Part shown: piece after piece, positions 37,141 through 46,639 of the stretch
Layout: the number at the start of each line of letters is the position of its first letter
Numbering within the stretch: the stretch's first letter is position 1
Assembly (NCBI RefSeq): GCF_900113905.1
Contig: NZ_FORC01000001.1
Span: 1,114,060-1,178,059, forward strand
Length of the DNA stretch: 64,000 nt
From: Phytopseudomonas argentinensis
GTDB taxonomy: Bacteria; Pseudomonadota; Gammaproteobacteria; Pseudomonadales; Pseudomonadaceae
Reading direction: 5' to 3'
Notes under the pieces: generated by a model
The model's input: the letters and a program-made list of their open reading frames with translations, nothing else
Databases searched by the model: none
What the model was told of the DNA's origin: nothing
Program-made: the position numbers and the translations under genes

Positions 37141-38013
37141 TCAAACGTCCTGCTGGCGCTCCAACGCGGCCTGGTAAAGCAGGTTCTTGCGCACCCCGGT
37201 GATCTGCGCGGCCAGCGCTGCCGCCCGTTTGAGCGGCATTTCGGCGAGCAGCAGGTCGAGCACGCGCAGCGCCTCGACACTTACCGCCGCTTCGTCCACG
37301 GGCGCCTGCCAGCCGGCGACCAGCACCACGCACTCTCCACGCTGCTGATTGGCATCGCCTGCCACCCATTCGCACAACTGGTCGAGCGGCATGCCCTGCA
37401 AGGTCTCGAAGGTCTTGGTCAGCTCGCGCGCCAGCAACGCCTGGCGCTCACCGCCAAAGACCTCACGCATGTCCTGCAGGCACTCGAGGATGCGATGCGG
37501 CGCCTCGTAGAAGATCAAGGTGCGCGGTTCCTCGCGAACCAGCTCGAGACGCGCCCGCCGCCCAACGGTCTTGGCCGGCAGGAACCCCTCGAAAACGAAG
37601 CGATCCGAGGGCAGCCCCGCCGCCGACAAGGCGGCGATCAACGCACAGGCACCGGGTACCGGCACCACCCGTACGCCTGCCGCACGGGCCTGGCGCACCA
37701 GATGATAGCCGGGGTCGGAAATCAGCGGCGTGCCGGCATCGGAAATCAGCGCAACGTCATCGCCGGCCAACAGACGCTCGATGAAGCGATTGCCCTCGTC
37801 ACGCTCGTTATGCTCATGACAGGCCGCCAGCGGCGTGCCGATGCCGAAATGCTGCATCAGCCGCGCCGAGTGCCGGGTGTCCTCGGCGGCGATCAGGCTG
37901 ACGGCGCCGAGCACCTTCAGGGCCCGGGCACTGAGATCGTCGAGATTGCCAATGGGCGTCGCCACCACGAACAGGGTGCCCGTGGCGGACCGGGGTGCTT
38001 CACTAGCGATCAC
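37141..38013 (-). CDS. rsmI: 16S rRNA C1402 2'-O-methyltransferase RsmI
   Basis: The 290-residue protein has the tetrapyrrole-methylase fold: GTLFVVATPIGNLDDLSARA at the N-terminus, AEDTRHSARLM, and DAGTPLISDPGYHLV near residue 90. It methylates the ribose of the same nucleotide that RsmH methylates on the base. It is divergent from lpoA. Confidence 0.96.
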   Translation of the reverse strand: MIASEAPRSATGTLFVVATPIGNLDDLSARALKVLGAVSLIAAEDTRHSARLMQHFGIGTPLAACHEHNERDEGNRFIERLLAGDDVALISDAGTPLISDPGYHLVRQARAAGVRVVPVPGACALIAALSAAGLPSDRFVFEGFLPAKTVGRRARLELVREEPRTLIFYEAPHRILECLQDMREVFGGERQALLARELTKTFETLQGMPLDQLCEWVAGDANQQRGECVVLVAGWQAPVDEAAVSVEALRVLDLLLAEMPLKRAAALAAQITGVRKNLLYQAALERQQDV

Positions 38014-38198
38014 GGCAATGCCTCTTTAATAGCTGTAAAACGGTCATTGTAACGCGAGGCAAGCGCCTGGGCGGAATCGCACCGCCAACCCGAGCGCCTG
38101 CGACCTCTGCGTACCGGTTAACACCTTCGTCGTCGCGTCAAGGCGGTGCCTTGGGTACAATCCCGCGTTCAATTTGCTCAAGAACCGGAATCGCTTAC

Positions 38199-39956
38199 AT
38201 GATTGCCTGCCTGCGTCCGCTCTCTGCACTCTGCCTTGCCGGCCTGCTCGTTGCCTGCAGCAGCTCGCCTTCCTCGAACCTCGGCGAACTGCCCCGCACG
38301 CCCCAGGCCAGCGTGGAGCAGATGCTCCAGAAGGCCGGCGCCAGCCAAAGCGAGGACGCCCAGCTGCTGCGCCTGTCGGCCGCCGACCTGGCTGCCAAGC
38401 AGGGCAACGCGCAGCGTGCCGAGAGCATTCTCAAGCAGGTCGACCTGCAATTGCTCAAGCCGGCGCAGCAGATCTACGCCAGTACCCTCAAGGCCGAGCT
38501 GGCCCTGGCACGTAATGATGCCAAGGCGGCCCTCACGGCCCTCTCCCACCCAAGCATCGAACGCCTTGGCGAGCTGCCGGTCGAGCAGCAGGCACGTACC
38601 CAGCTGGCGCGCGCCAATGCTCTCGAGAAAGACGGCCAGATCCTCGCCGCCGCCCGCGAGCGCGTGTTCATCGCTCCGCTGCTCAGTGGCGAGCAGGCGC
38701 AGGCTAACCACGAGCATATCTGGAGCCTGGTTACCAGCCTGCCGGCAGAGCCCGCCCCAGGCACCGAGGACGCCGATCTGGCCGGCTGGCTGTCGCTGGC
38801 CCAGGTGGCGAAAACCGTCGGCACGCTCAAGCAGCAGCAGGACGCCATCGACAGCTGGCTGGCCCAGCACCCGAGCCATCCGGCCGCCCAGCAACTGCCC
38901 AAGGCGCTCGCCGACCTGCGCGCGCTGTCGAGCAAGCCATTGGCGAAGATCGCCCTGCTGCTGCCCCAGGAAGGCCAGCTGGCCTCGGTGTCACGCGCCC
39001 TGCGCGATGGCTTCCTGGCCGCCCATTACCAGGCCCAGCAGGCCGGCGAGCAGCCGCCGCAGATTCAGCTGTACGACAGCGCCCGCCTCACCTCGCTGGA
39101 CGATTTCTACCGTCAGGCCCAGGCCGACGGTGTAGAACTGGTGATCGGCCCGCTGGAGAAGAATCTGGTGACGCAACTGGGCAATCGCGAGCAGTTGCCG
39201 ATCACCACCCTGGCGCTGAACTACGCCGACCCGGGCGCCAAGAACCCGGCCCAGCTGTTCCAGTTCGGCCTGGCCGCCGAGGACGAAGCCCGCGAGGTCG
39301 CACGTCGCGCCTGGGCCGATGGCAAGCGCAGCGCCGTCGCCCTGGTGCCCAAGGGCGACTGGGGCAACCGCGTGCTGGACGCCTTCCGCCAGAGCTGGCA
39401 GGCCGCCGGCGGCACCTTCCTGGGCGCCGAGCAGATCGATCAGCCGGTGGACATGGCCAGCCAGGTCGCCCGCCTGCTGCAGGTCAGCGGCACCTCGCGC
39501 CGTCAGGACGTCGACTTCATCTTCCTGGCCGCCACCCCGCAGCAGGCGCAGCAGATCAAGCCGACGCTGGCCTACCAGTACGCCGGCGACGTGCCGGTGT
39601 ACGCCACTTCGCACCTGTTCAGCGGCAGCATGAGCGCAGCCCAGTACCGCGACCTGGACGGCATCCGTTTCTGCGAAACCCCTTGGCTGCTGGACGCCAA
39701 CGACCCACTGCGCCAGCAGGTCAACAGCCAGTGGCCACAGGCCGGCGGCAGCCTGGGTCGCCTGTACGCCATGGGCGTCGACGCCTTCCGCCTGGCACCG
39801 CGCCTCGATCAGCTCAAGACCCTGCCCGACAGCCGTGTCGACGGCCTGTCCGGCAACCTGAGCCTGAACGCCTCGCAGCGTGTCGAGCGTCGCCTGCCCT
39901 GGGCGCAATTCAGCAATGGCCAGGTTGAGCGCCTGCCTGAGACCGGCATTGAGTGA
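38199..39956 (+). CDS. lpoA: penicillin-binding protein activator LpoA (YraM family) lipoprotein
   Basis: The ATG at 38199 gives 585 residues with signal peptide and lipobox LLVAC (Cys20). An N-terminal helical repeat domain (about 40-260) is followed by a type I periplasmic-binding-protein-like domain from about 265 (LAKIALLLPQEGQLASVSRA). LpoA spans the periplasm from the outer membrane to stimulate PBP1A. A TACAAT hexamer at 38156-38161 is a possible -10. First gene of a four-gene plus-strand group. Confidence 0.92.
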   Translation: MIACLRPLSALCLAGLLVACSSSPSSNLGELPRTPQASVEQMLQKAGASQSEDAQLLRLSAADLAAKQGNAQRAESILKQVDLQLLKPAQQIYASTLKAELALARNDAKAALTALSHPSIERLGELPVEQQARTQLARANALEKDGQILAAARERVFIAPLLSGEQAQANHEHIWSLVTSLPAEPAPGTEDADLAGWLSLAQVAKTVGTLKQQQDAIDSWLAQHPSHPAAQQLPKALADLRALSSKPLAKIALLLPQEGQLASVSRALRDGFLAAHYQAQQAGEQPPQIQLYDSARLTSLDDFYRQAQADGVELVIGPLEKNLVTQLGNREQLPITTLALNYADPGAKNPAQLFQFGLAAEDEAREVARRAWADGKRSAVALVPKGDWGNRVLDAFRQSWQAAGGTFLGAEQIDQPVDMASQVARLLQVSGTSRRQDVDFIFLAATPQQAQQIKPTLAYQYAGDVPVYATSHLFSGSMSAAQYRDLDGIRFCETPWLLDANDPLRQQVNSQWPQAGGSLGRLYAMGVDAFRLAPRLDQLKTLPDSRVDGLSGNLSLNASQRVERRLPWAQFSNGQVERLPETGIE

Positions 39957-40314
39957 CGATCCACGCCACGTTAGCGGGCGAGCGGCCGAGGCCCTTGCCC
40001 AGGCGCACCTGCAGAGCCATGGCCTGCAGCTGATCTGCCAGAACTGGCGCGGCCCACGCGGCGAACTCGATCTGGTCATGCTAGATGGCGATACAGTAGT
40101 ATTCGCCGAAGTGCGCTACCGCAAGCACAGTGCCTGGGGTGGCGCAGTCGAAAGCGTCGACAGACGCAAGCGTGACAAGCTGATCGCCACGGCCATGCAA
40201 TTTCTGCAACAGGAGAAGCGCTGGGCCAAACATCCCTGCCGTTTCGATGTCATAGCCGTAGGCCATGGCAAATCCGCATCACTGGAATGGATCAGAAACG
40301 CATTCGACAGTTGA
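39949..40314 (+). CDS. yraN: YraN family (UPF0102) endonuclease-like protein
   Basis: I place the start at TTG 39949, overlapping the lpoA stop by eight bases and giving about 121 residues (SDDPRHVSGRAAEALAQAHL after the initiator). Ribosome-site support is weak, and an ATG farther upstream is possible. The core GELDLVMLDGDTVVFAEVRYR has the E-D-ExK arrangement of restriction-endonuclease-like folds. Cellular function is not established. The lpoA-yraN-diaA-dolP order is the same in E. coli. Confidence 0.87.
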   Translation: MSDDPRHVSGRAAEALAQAHLQSHGLQLICQNWRGPRGELDLVMLDGDTVVFAEVRYRKHSAWGGAVESVDRRKRDKLIATAMQFLQQEKRWAKHPCRFDVIAVGHGKSASLEWIRNAFDS

Positions 40315-40409
40315 GACAAAGGCTCGCTGCGACACCCTGATTCACCGCCATTTCCAACGACGGCGCCACCTGCCCACAGGCCAACGCCTCGTTACAGTCA
40401 AGGTCATAG

Positions 40410-41539
<1,130 letters not shown>

Positions 41540-41558
41540 TCATTAGACGCCGTAACGG

Positions 41559-41592
41559 AAAACGCCAGCAGGCCTGCCCTGACTGGCGTTTT
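41559..41592. terminator. intrinsic terminator after dolP
   Basis: AAAACGCCAG (41559-41568) pairs with CTGGCGTTTT (41583-41592), followed by more T on the plus strand. The A run on the other side may also stop the convergent nitrilase gene. Confidence 0.85.
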
Positions 41593-41605
41593 TTATACCT
41601 GCCGC

Positions 41606-42361
41606 TTAGGTAGACAGCGCAATATCGCTTCCCAGCCAGCCATCCGGCTGCCTGGAAACCACCAGCAGACGATTGCCCACTGCCGCCGTCGAGGCGATGC
41701 AACGCCCCTGCTCATCCCACAACGCGCTGCGCCCTGCCGCAACCCAACCGCCCGTAGGGCCGCCATGGTTGGCCATCAATACCGCCAAACCGTGATGCTG
41801 CGCATGGCCCTGCAACAGCGAGCTGTCGTGGGGATAGCCGCCCTCGCCAATTAGCACGCTGGCCGCATACACCTGGGCGCCACGCTTTGCTGCCCCTGCG
41901 GGATGCTCGGCATGAGCGAAGTCTGCACACACCGATAACGCCACGGACGTACCCTCGACAACTAGCAACTCACCACCCTGGCCAACGCTGAAAAACCTTT
42001 CCTCACCCGCATGCAGATACTGCTTGGTGTAGATGGCACGCGAGCCATCAGGGCGAAGAATGCAGGCCCCGATTTGCGGCTTGTCGTGCCCGGGTACCCG
42101 CAGCGGCAAACCGACAACCGCCGTCATTCCGGCTGCCAAGGCCTGAGCGCACAACGGCTCGAGCAACGGACTGTCGGCATGCTGCGCCAGTGCACTGGCC
42201 AGAGCCGGCTCATAGCCACTGAGCGACAGCTCGGGAAAGACGATCAGCCGCGCGCCCAGCTCGGCGGCACGGCGCATGAAAGCCAGGTGCAAGACCAGGT
42301 TGGCGGAGAGATCGCCAGCCTGCACCGCGCATTGAGCCGCTACCAGAACAGGTGACGACAT
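41606..42361 (-). CDS. carbon-nitrogen hydrolase (nitrilase superfamily)
   Basis: The 251-residue protein has the complete Glu-Lys-Cys triad: Glu44 in FPELSLSGYEP, Lys in YTKQYLHAGEE (about 112) and Cys in SVCADFAHAEHP (about 145). Family members hydrolyse amides or nitriles; the substrate here is unknown. It is a single gene between convergent dolP and pnp and sits at an apparent junction of two blocks that are separate in PAO1. I see no partner gene. Confidence 0.85.
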   Translation of the reverse strand: MSSPVLVAAQCAVQAGDLSANLVLHLAFMRRAAELGARLIVFPELSLSGYEPALASALAQHADSPLLEPLCAQALAAGMTAVVGLPLRVPGHDKPQIGACILRPDGSRAIYTKQYLHAGEERFFSVGQGGELLVVEGTSVALSVCADFAHAEHPAGAAKRGAQVYAASVLIGEGGYPHDSSLLQGHAQHHGLAVLMANHGGPTGGWVAAGRSALWDEQGRCIASTAAVGNRLLVVSRQPDGWLGSDIALST

Positions 42362-42424
42362 GGGCCCCTCCGCAAAAGACGCAACTCTAACCCAACGTGC
42401 CAGACAAAAATGATGGGCAATAAA

Positions 42425-42454
42425 AAAGCCAGTCAGGTCACCCTGACTGGCTTT
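42425..42454. terminator. intrinsic terminator after pnp
   Basis: A perfect 13-bp stem (AAAGCCAGTCAGG, 42425-42437, with 42442-42454) has a four-base loop and an A run on the left, that is, a U tract for the minus-strand pnp transcript. Confidence 0.9.
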
Positions 42455-42478
42455 CTGTAACAGCGGCCTTAGCCCGGA

Positions 42479-44584
42479 TCAGACACCCGAGGCCTTGGCA
42501 GCGGCAACGTCCTTGATGGACAGCTTGATACGACCGCGGTTGTCGACGTCCAGTACCAGCACTTCGACTTCCTCGCCTTCTTTCAGGATGTCGGTGACCT
42601 TCTCGACGCGCGCATCGCTGAGCATGGAGATGTGCACCAGACCGTCCTTGCCCGGCAGGATGTTGACGAAGGCACCGAAGTCGACGATGCGCTCAACCTT
42701 GCCGACGTAGATCTTGCCGATCTCGGCCTCGGCGGTGATCGCCAGCACGCGCTGCTTGGCAGCCTCGGCAGCGTCCTTGGTTTCGCCGAAGATCTTGATC
42801 GAGCCGTCGTCTTCGATATCGATCGACGCCTTGGTCTCTTCGCAGATGGCGCGAATGGTGGCGCCGCCTTTACCGATGACGTCGCGAATCTTGTCCTGGT
42901 CGATCTTCATGGCGATCATGGTCGGTGCGTTTTCCGACAGTTCGCTACGCGATTGAGCAATGACCTGATTCATCTGGCCGAGGATATTCAGGCGCGCTTC
43001 CAGGGCCTGGCCCAGGGCGATTTCCATGATTTCTTCGGTGATGCCCTGGATCTTGATGTCCATCTGCAGCGCGGTGACGCCATTGGCGGTACCGGCCACC
43101 TTGAAGTCCATGTCGCCCAGGTGGTCTTCGTCGCCGAGGATGTCGGTCAGCACGGCGAACTTCTCGCCTTCCTTGACCAGACCCATGGCGATACCGGCAA
43201 CCGGTGCCTTCATCGGTACGCCCGCATCCATCAGGGCCAGGGAAGCGCCGCACACGGAGGCCATCGAAGACGAACCGTTGGATTCGGTGATTTCCGATAC
43301 CACACGGATGGTGTACGGGAACACGTCAGCGGCCGGCAGCATGGCCTGCACCGAACGACGGGCCAGACGGCCATGACCGATTTCACGACGGCCGGTGGCG
43401 CCCATGCGACCACACTCGCCCACCGAGTACGGCGGGAAGTTGTAGTGCAGCATGAAGGGGTCTTTCTTCTCGCCTTCGAGGGTGTCGAGCAGCTGGGCGT
43501 CACGGGCGGTACCGAGGGTGGCCACTACCAGCGCCTGGGTTTCGCCACGGGTGAACAGCGCCGAACCGTGAGTCTTGTCCAGCACCCCGACTTCGATGTT
43601 CAGGCCACGCACGGTACGGGTGTCACGGCCATCGATACGCGGCTTGCCGTTGACGATGTTCTCGCGCACGGTGCGGTATTCGATCTCGCCGAAGGCGTCT
43701 TTGACTTCAGCCGCGGACGGCTGGCCTTCTTCGCCGGAGAACTTGGCAACCACCTGATCCTTCAGCTCGCCCAGACGCGCGTAGCGGTCCTGCTTGATGG
43801 TGATGGTGTAGGCCTGGGAAATCTCCTCACCGAACTCGGCGCGGATAGCCGACAGCAGCGCGGTGTTCTCGGCTTTTGGCTGCCAGTCCCAAGTCGGCTT
43901 GGCGGCTTCGGCGGCCAGCTCGGTAACGGCCTGGATAACGGCCTGGAATTCGTCATGGGCGAACAGCACGGCGCCCAGCATCTGGTCTTCGGTCAGCTCT
44001 TTGGCTTCCGATTCGACCATCAGCACGGCGTCCTTGGTACCGGCCACGACCATGTCCAGGCTGGACGCCTTGAGCTGCTCGTACGTCGGGTTCAGCAGGT
44101 AGCCGGTTTCCGGGTGGAAGGCGACACGTGCGGCGCCGATCGGGCCGTTGAACGGGATGCCGGAGATCGCCAGGGCAGCCGAGGTACCGATCATCGCAGC
44201 GATGTCCGGATCGGTCTTCTTGCTGGTGGAGACCACGGTGCAGATGACCTGCACTTCGTTCTGGAAGCCTTCCGGGAACAGCGGACGGATCGGGCGATCG
44301 ATCAGGCGCGAGGTCAGGGTTTCCTTCTCGCTCGGGCGCGCTTCACGCTTGAAGAAGCCGCCAGGGATCTTGCCCGCAGCGTAGGTTTTTTCCTGGTAGT
44401 GGACCGAGAGGGGGAAGAAGCCCTTGCTCGGGTCGGCGCTCTTGGCACCGGTGACGGCGACCAGCACGGTGACATCGTTGTCGACGGTGACCAGCACAGC
44501 GCCGGAGGCTTGACGGGCGATACGGCCAGTCTCGAGGGTGACGGTCGACTGACCGAATTGAAATTTCTTGATTACCGGGTTCAC
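42479..44584 (-). CDS. pnp: polynucleotide phosphorylase
   Basis: The GTG at 44584 after AGAAGGA gives 701 residues ([20 protein letters not shown]), as in PAO1. The longer ATG frame to 44686 is rejected. It has two RNase PH domains, a KH domain ([17 protein letters not shown], about 560-576) and an S1 domain ([20 protein letters not shown]). It degrades RNA 3' to 5' phosphorolytically in the degradosome. It follows rpsO with a terminator-like hairpin between, the place where E. coli RNase III and PNPase autoregulate pnp. Confidence 0.97.
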   Translation of the reverse strand: MNPVIKKFQFGQSTVTLETGRIARQASGAVLVTVDNDVTVLVAVTGAKSADPSKGFFPLSVHYQEKTYAAGKIPGGFFKREARPSEKETLTSRLIDRPIRPLFPEGFQNEVQVICTVVSTSKKTDPDIAAMIGTSAALAISGIPFNGPIGAARVAFHPETGYLLNPTYEQLKASSLDMVVAGTKDAVLMVESEAKELTEDQMLGAVLFAHDEFQAVIQAVTELAAEAAKPTWDWQPKAENTALLSAIRAEFGEEISQAYTITIKQDRYARLGELKDQVVAKFSGEEGQPSAAEVKDAFGEIEYRTVRENIVNGKPRIDGRDTRTVRGLNIEVGVLDKTHGSALFTRGETQALVVATLGTARDAQLLDTLEGEKKDPFMLHYNFPPYSVGECGRMGATGRREIGHGRLARRSVQAMLPAADVFPYTIRVVSEITESNGSSSMASVCGASLALMDAGVPMKAPVAGIAMGLVKEGEKFAVLTDILGDEDHLGDMDFKVAGTANGVTALQMDIKIQGITEEIMEIALGQALEARLNILGQMNQVIAQSRSELSENAPTMIAMKIDQDKIRDVIGKGGATIRAICEETKASIDIEDDGSIKIFGETKDAAEAAKQRVLAITAEAEIGKIYVGKVERIVDFGAFVNILPGKDGLVHISMLSDARVEKVTDILKEGEEVEVLVLDVDNRGRIKLSIKDVAAAKASGV

Positions 44585-44726
44585 GGTGTTTTCCTTCTCT
44601 TTGTTGCCTTTGGGGGAAACGGTTCTTGCGAATTCGTGGGCAATCGCTTCGGGAATCGGCCCGGCGCTGTCCAGAGGTGAAGCCACTTAAGGCTTCGGTA
44701 CGGCATAAAACGGGTGAAGCATAAAC

Positions 44727-44767
44727 GCAAAAGCTGGAAGCAGGGCGAGCCCACTTCCAGCTTTTGC
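44727..44767 (-). terminator. rpsO terminator / pnp leader hairpin
   Basis: A perfect 14-bp stem (GCAAAAGCTGGAAG, 44727-44740, with 44754-44767) lies between the rpsO stop and pnp. The minus strand has TTTTGC in the stem but no long T tail, so partial read-through into pnp is likely. Confidence 0.75.
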
Positions 44768-44790
44768 GGTCAACGACGACTAAGCATTGC

Positions 44791-45060
44791 TTAGCGACGC
44801 AGACCCAGGCGACCGATCAGGGCGCTGTAACGGCTGGTGTCTTTACTCTTCAGGTAGTCCAGCAGCTTGCGGCGCTGGTTGACCATACGGATCAGGCCAC
44901 GACGCGAGTGGTGGTCCTTGCCGTTGGCCTTGAAGTGACCTTGCAGCTTGTTGATGTTGGCGGACAGCAGAGCAACCTGAACTTCCGGGCTACCGGTATC
45001 GCCTTCGGCTTGCTTGTAGTCGTTAACGATCTGAGCTTTTTCTTCAACGCTGAGTGCCAT
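44791..45060 (-). CDS. rpsO: 30S ribosomal protein S15
   Basis: The 89-residue protein has the universal S15 core ([20 protein letters not shown] and [20 protein letters not shown]). It binds the 16S central domain early in assembly and usually represses its own mRNA. A GAGAGGA site precedes the ATG. Confidence 0.98.
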   Translation of the reverse strand: MALSVEEKAQIVNDYKQAEGDTGSPEVQVALLSANINKLQGHFKANGKDHHSRRGLIRMVNQRRKLLDYLKSKDTSRYSALIGRLGLRR

Positions 45061-45080
45061 GTGGGCATCCTCTCATCTGG

Positions 45081-45126
45081 AGATCGTCGCGAACGGCGAT
45101 CTCAATAGGCCGGGAATCGCTTCCCG
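45081..45126 (-). promoter_or_regulatory. rpsO leader with two hairpins, possible S15 autoregulatory site
   Basis: A 9-bp stem (45081-45089 with 45094-45102, including one G-U pair) with a tetraloop ends about 5 nt before the ribosome site. A second 6-bp stem (cgggaa/ttcccg, 45111-45126) lies just upstream. A position this near the start suits translational control by S15. Confidence 0.45.
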
Positions 45127-45174
45127 TGTTTTAAAAGGAGGTATGACCGTGCCTATTGACAGCCACCCTCGTTA

Positions 45175-45194
45175 CAAGCCGCCGGAGCGGCTTG
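45175..45194 (-). terminator. hairpin after truB
   Basis: CAAGCCGC (45175-45182) pairs with GCGGCTTG (45187-45194) around a four-base loop just past the truB stop. There is no U tract, so it may be an attenuating or RNA-stabilising hairpin. Confidence 0.4.
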
Positions 45195-45200
45195 CCACGG

Positions 45201-46118
45201 TCACGCGGACCGAATCAGACGACGCGGCGCAATGCGCCCGTCTTCGCTCACTTCACCGATACCGATGAAGCGACCGTTGTGATCCTGTACTCGCACCATG
45301 CCGAACTTCGGCGCGTCCGATGCACGGACGGGCTGCCCCTGCAGCCAATAGAACGAGCTATGCTCCGAAAAACTCAACAACGGCCAGTGCTCGAGGCCAC
45401 TGTCCACCGGGTGCAGGAAGCGATCGACCGCTTCATTGCCACCATCGGCGTGCACCTGCTCCAGCTCTTCCAGGGTCACGGTCTGCAGCAGGCCGAACGG
45501 TCCGGCCTTGACCCGACGCAGCTCGGCGACATGCGCGCCACAACCCAGAAGATGGCCAATATCCTCGACCAGCGTACGGATATAGGTGCCTTTGCTGCAA
45601 TCTACCGCCAGCCGCGCCTGGTCGGCCGTACAACTGAGCAACTCCAGGCGCGCAATAGTAACAGAACGCGCCTCGCGCTCCACTACTTCTCCGGCCCGCG
45701 CCAACTTGTACAGCGGCTGACCGTCACGCTTGAGGGCCGAGTACATCGGCGGTACCTGGCTGATATCACCGCGAAAGCGCGGCAGCAGCGCCTCGATGTC
45801 CTGGCCGGTGACATTGACGTCACGGCGTTCGAGCACCTCACCTTCGGCGTCGGCCGTGGTGGTGGTGACGCCCAGCTGCATGAGCGTCTCGTAGCCCTTG
45901 TCGGCATCGAGCAGATACTGGGAGAACTTGGTCGCCTCACCAAAGCACAATGGCAGCACACCGGTGGCCAGCGGGTCGAGGCTCCCGGTATGCCCGGCCT
46001 TTTCGGCATTGAGCAGCCAGCGCACCTTCTGCAGCGCGGCGTTGGAACTGAAGCCCTTGGGCTTGTCGAGCAGGATGATGCCGTCGACCTTGCGACGGAT
46101 ACGCTTTACCTGAGCCAC
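45201..46118 (-). CDS. truB: tRNA pseudouridine-55 synthase TruB
   Basis: The protein has 305 residues. The catalytic Asp lies in [16 protein letters not shown] (about 41-56), preceded by [10 protein letters not shown], and a C-terminal PUA-like region follows. It makes the universal T-loop pseudouridine. It starts 4 bp after the rbfA stop in the rimP-nusA-infB-rbfA-truB-rpsO-pnp operon. Confidence 0.97.
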   Translation of the reverse strand: MAQVKRIRRKVDGIILLDKPKGFSSNAALQKVRWLLNAEKAGHTGSLDPLATGVLPLCFGEATKFSQYLLDADKGYETLMQLGVTTTTADAEGEVLERRDVNVTGQDIEALLPRFRGDISQVPPMYSALKRDGQPLYKLARAGEVVEREARSVTIARLELLSCTADQARLAVDCSKGTYIRTLVEDIGHLLGCGAHVAELRRVKAGPFGLLQTVTLEELEQVHADGGNEAVDRFLHPVDSGLEHWPLLSFSEHSSFYWLQGQPVRASDAPKFGMVRVQDHNGRFIGIGEVSEDGRIAPRRLIRSA

Positions 46119-46122
46119 GCGC

Positions 46123-46530
46123 TTACTCCTTGGCCTCGGTATCGCTGTCGACGTGCTTGCTGTCCTCGGTTACCGCGCGCTCGATCAATGCCGACAACTG
46201 GGCACCGCGGACGATGCTCTCGTCGTAATGGAAGCGCAGATTGGGCACGCTGCGCAGCTTCATCGCCTTGCCCAACTGCATGCGCAGGAAGCCGCTGGCA
46301 TCGTTGAGCACCTTGAGGCTCTGCACGATGGGGTCGACGCCCTCTTGCGGCTCGGCGCCCATGACGGTGACGAACACCTTGGCATGACTGGCGTCACGGC
46401 TGACATCCACCGCGGTGACGGTCACCAGGCCACCGAGGCGCGGGTCTTTGACTTCGGTGCGAATCAGCTGCGCCAACTCGCGTTGAATCTGGTCGCCGAT
46501 GCGCTGGGCACGGCTATAGTCTTTGGCCAT
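46123..46530 (-). CDS. rbfA: 30S ribosome-binding factor A
   Basis: The 135-residue protein has a KH-like fold beginning [20 protein letters not shown] and the conserved [20 protein letters not shown]. It supports 16S 5'-end maturation and cold growth. A 109-bp gap follows infB. Confidence 0.96.
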   Translation of the reverse strand: MAKDYSRAQRIGDQIQRELAQLIRTEVKDPRLGGLVTVTAVDVSRDASHAKVFVTVMGAEPQEGVDPIVQSLKVLNDASGFLRMQLGKAMKLRSVPNLRFHYDESIVRGAQLSALIERAVTEDSKHVDSDTEAKE

Positions 46531-46639
46531 CGTTGCTACCTTCCACTCGTCTCGACGCCTGCAAAAGCACCGGACTCAAAAGCGGCAAACGCCCGGCCGC
46601 GCAAAAGCGGGGCCGGGCGTTGCGTGTTGCGACTCGCGA

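Noticed and set aside
36720..37380. Short open frames across 36713-37375
   Set aside because: They overlap the conserved RNase P RNA, whose secondary structure explains the sequence.
42632..44680. 682-codon open frame opposite pnp
   Set aside because: Antisense shadow of pnp with biased composition.
44585..44686. ATG start for pnp at 44686
   Set aside because: The GTG at 44584 has a good AGAAGGA site and gives the family length.
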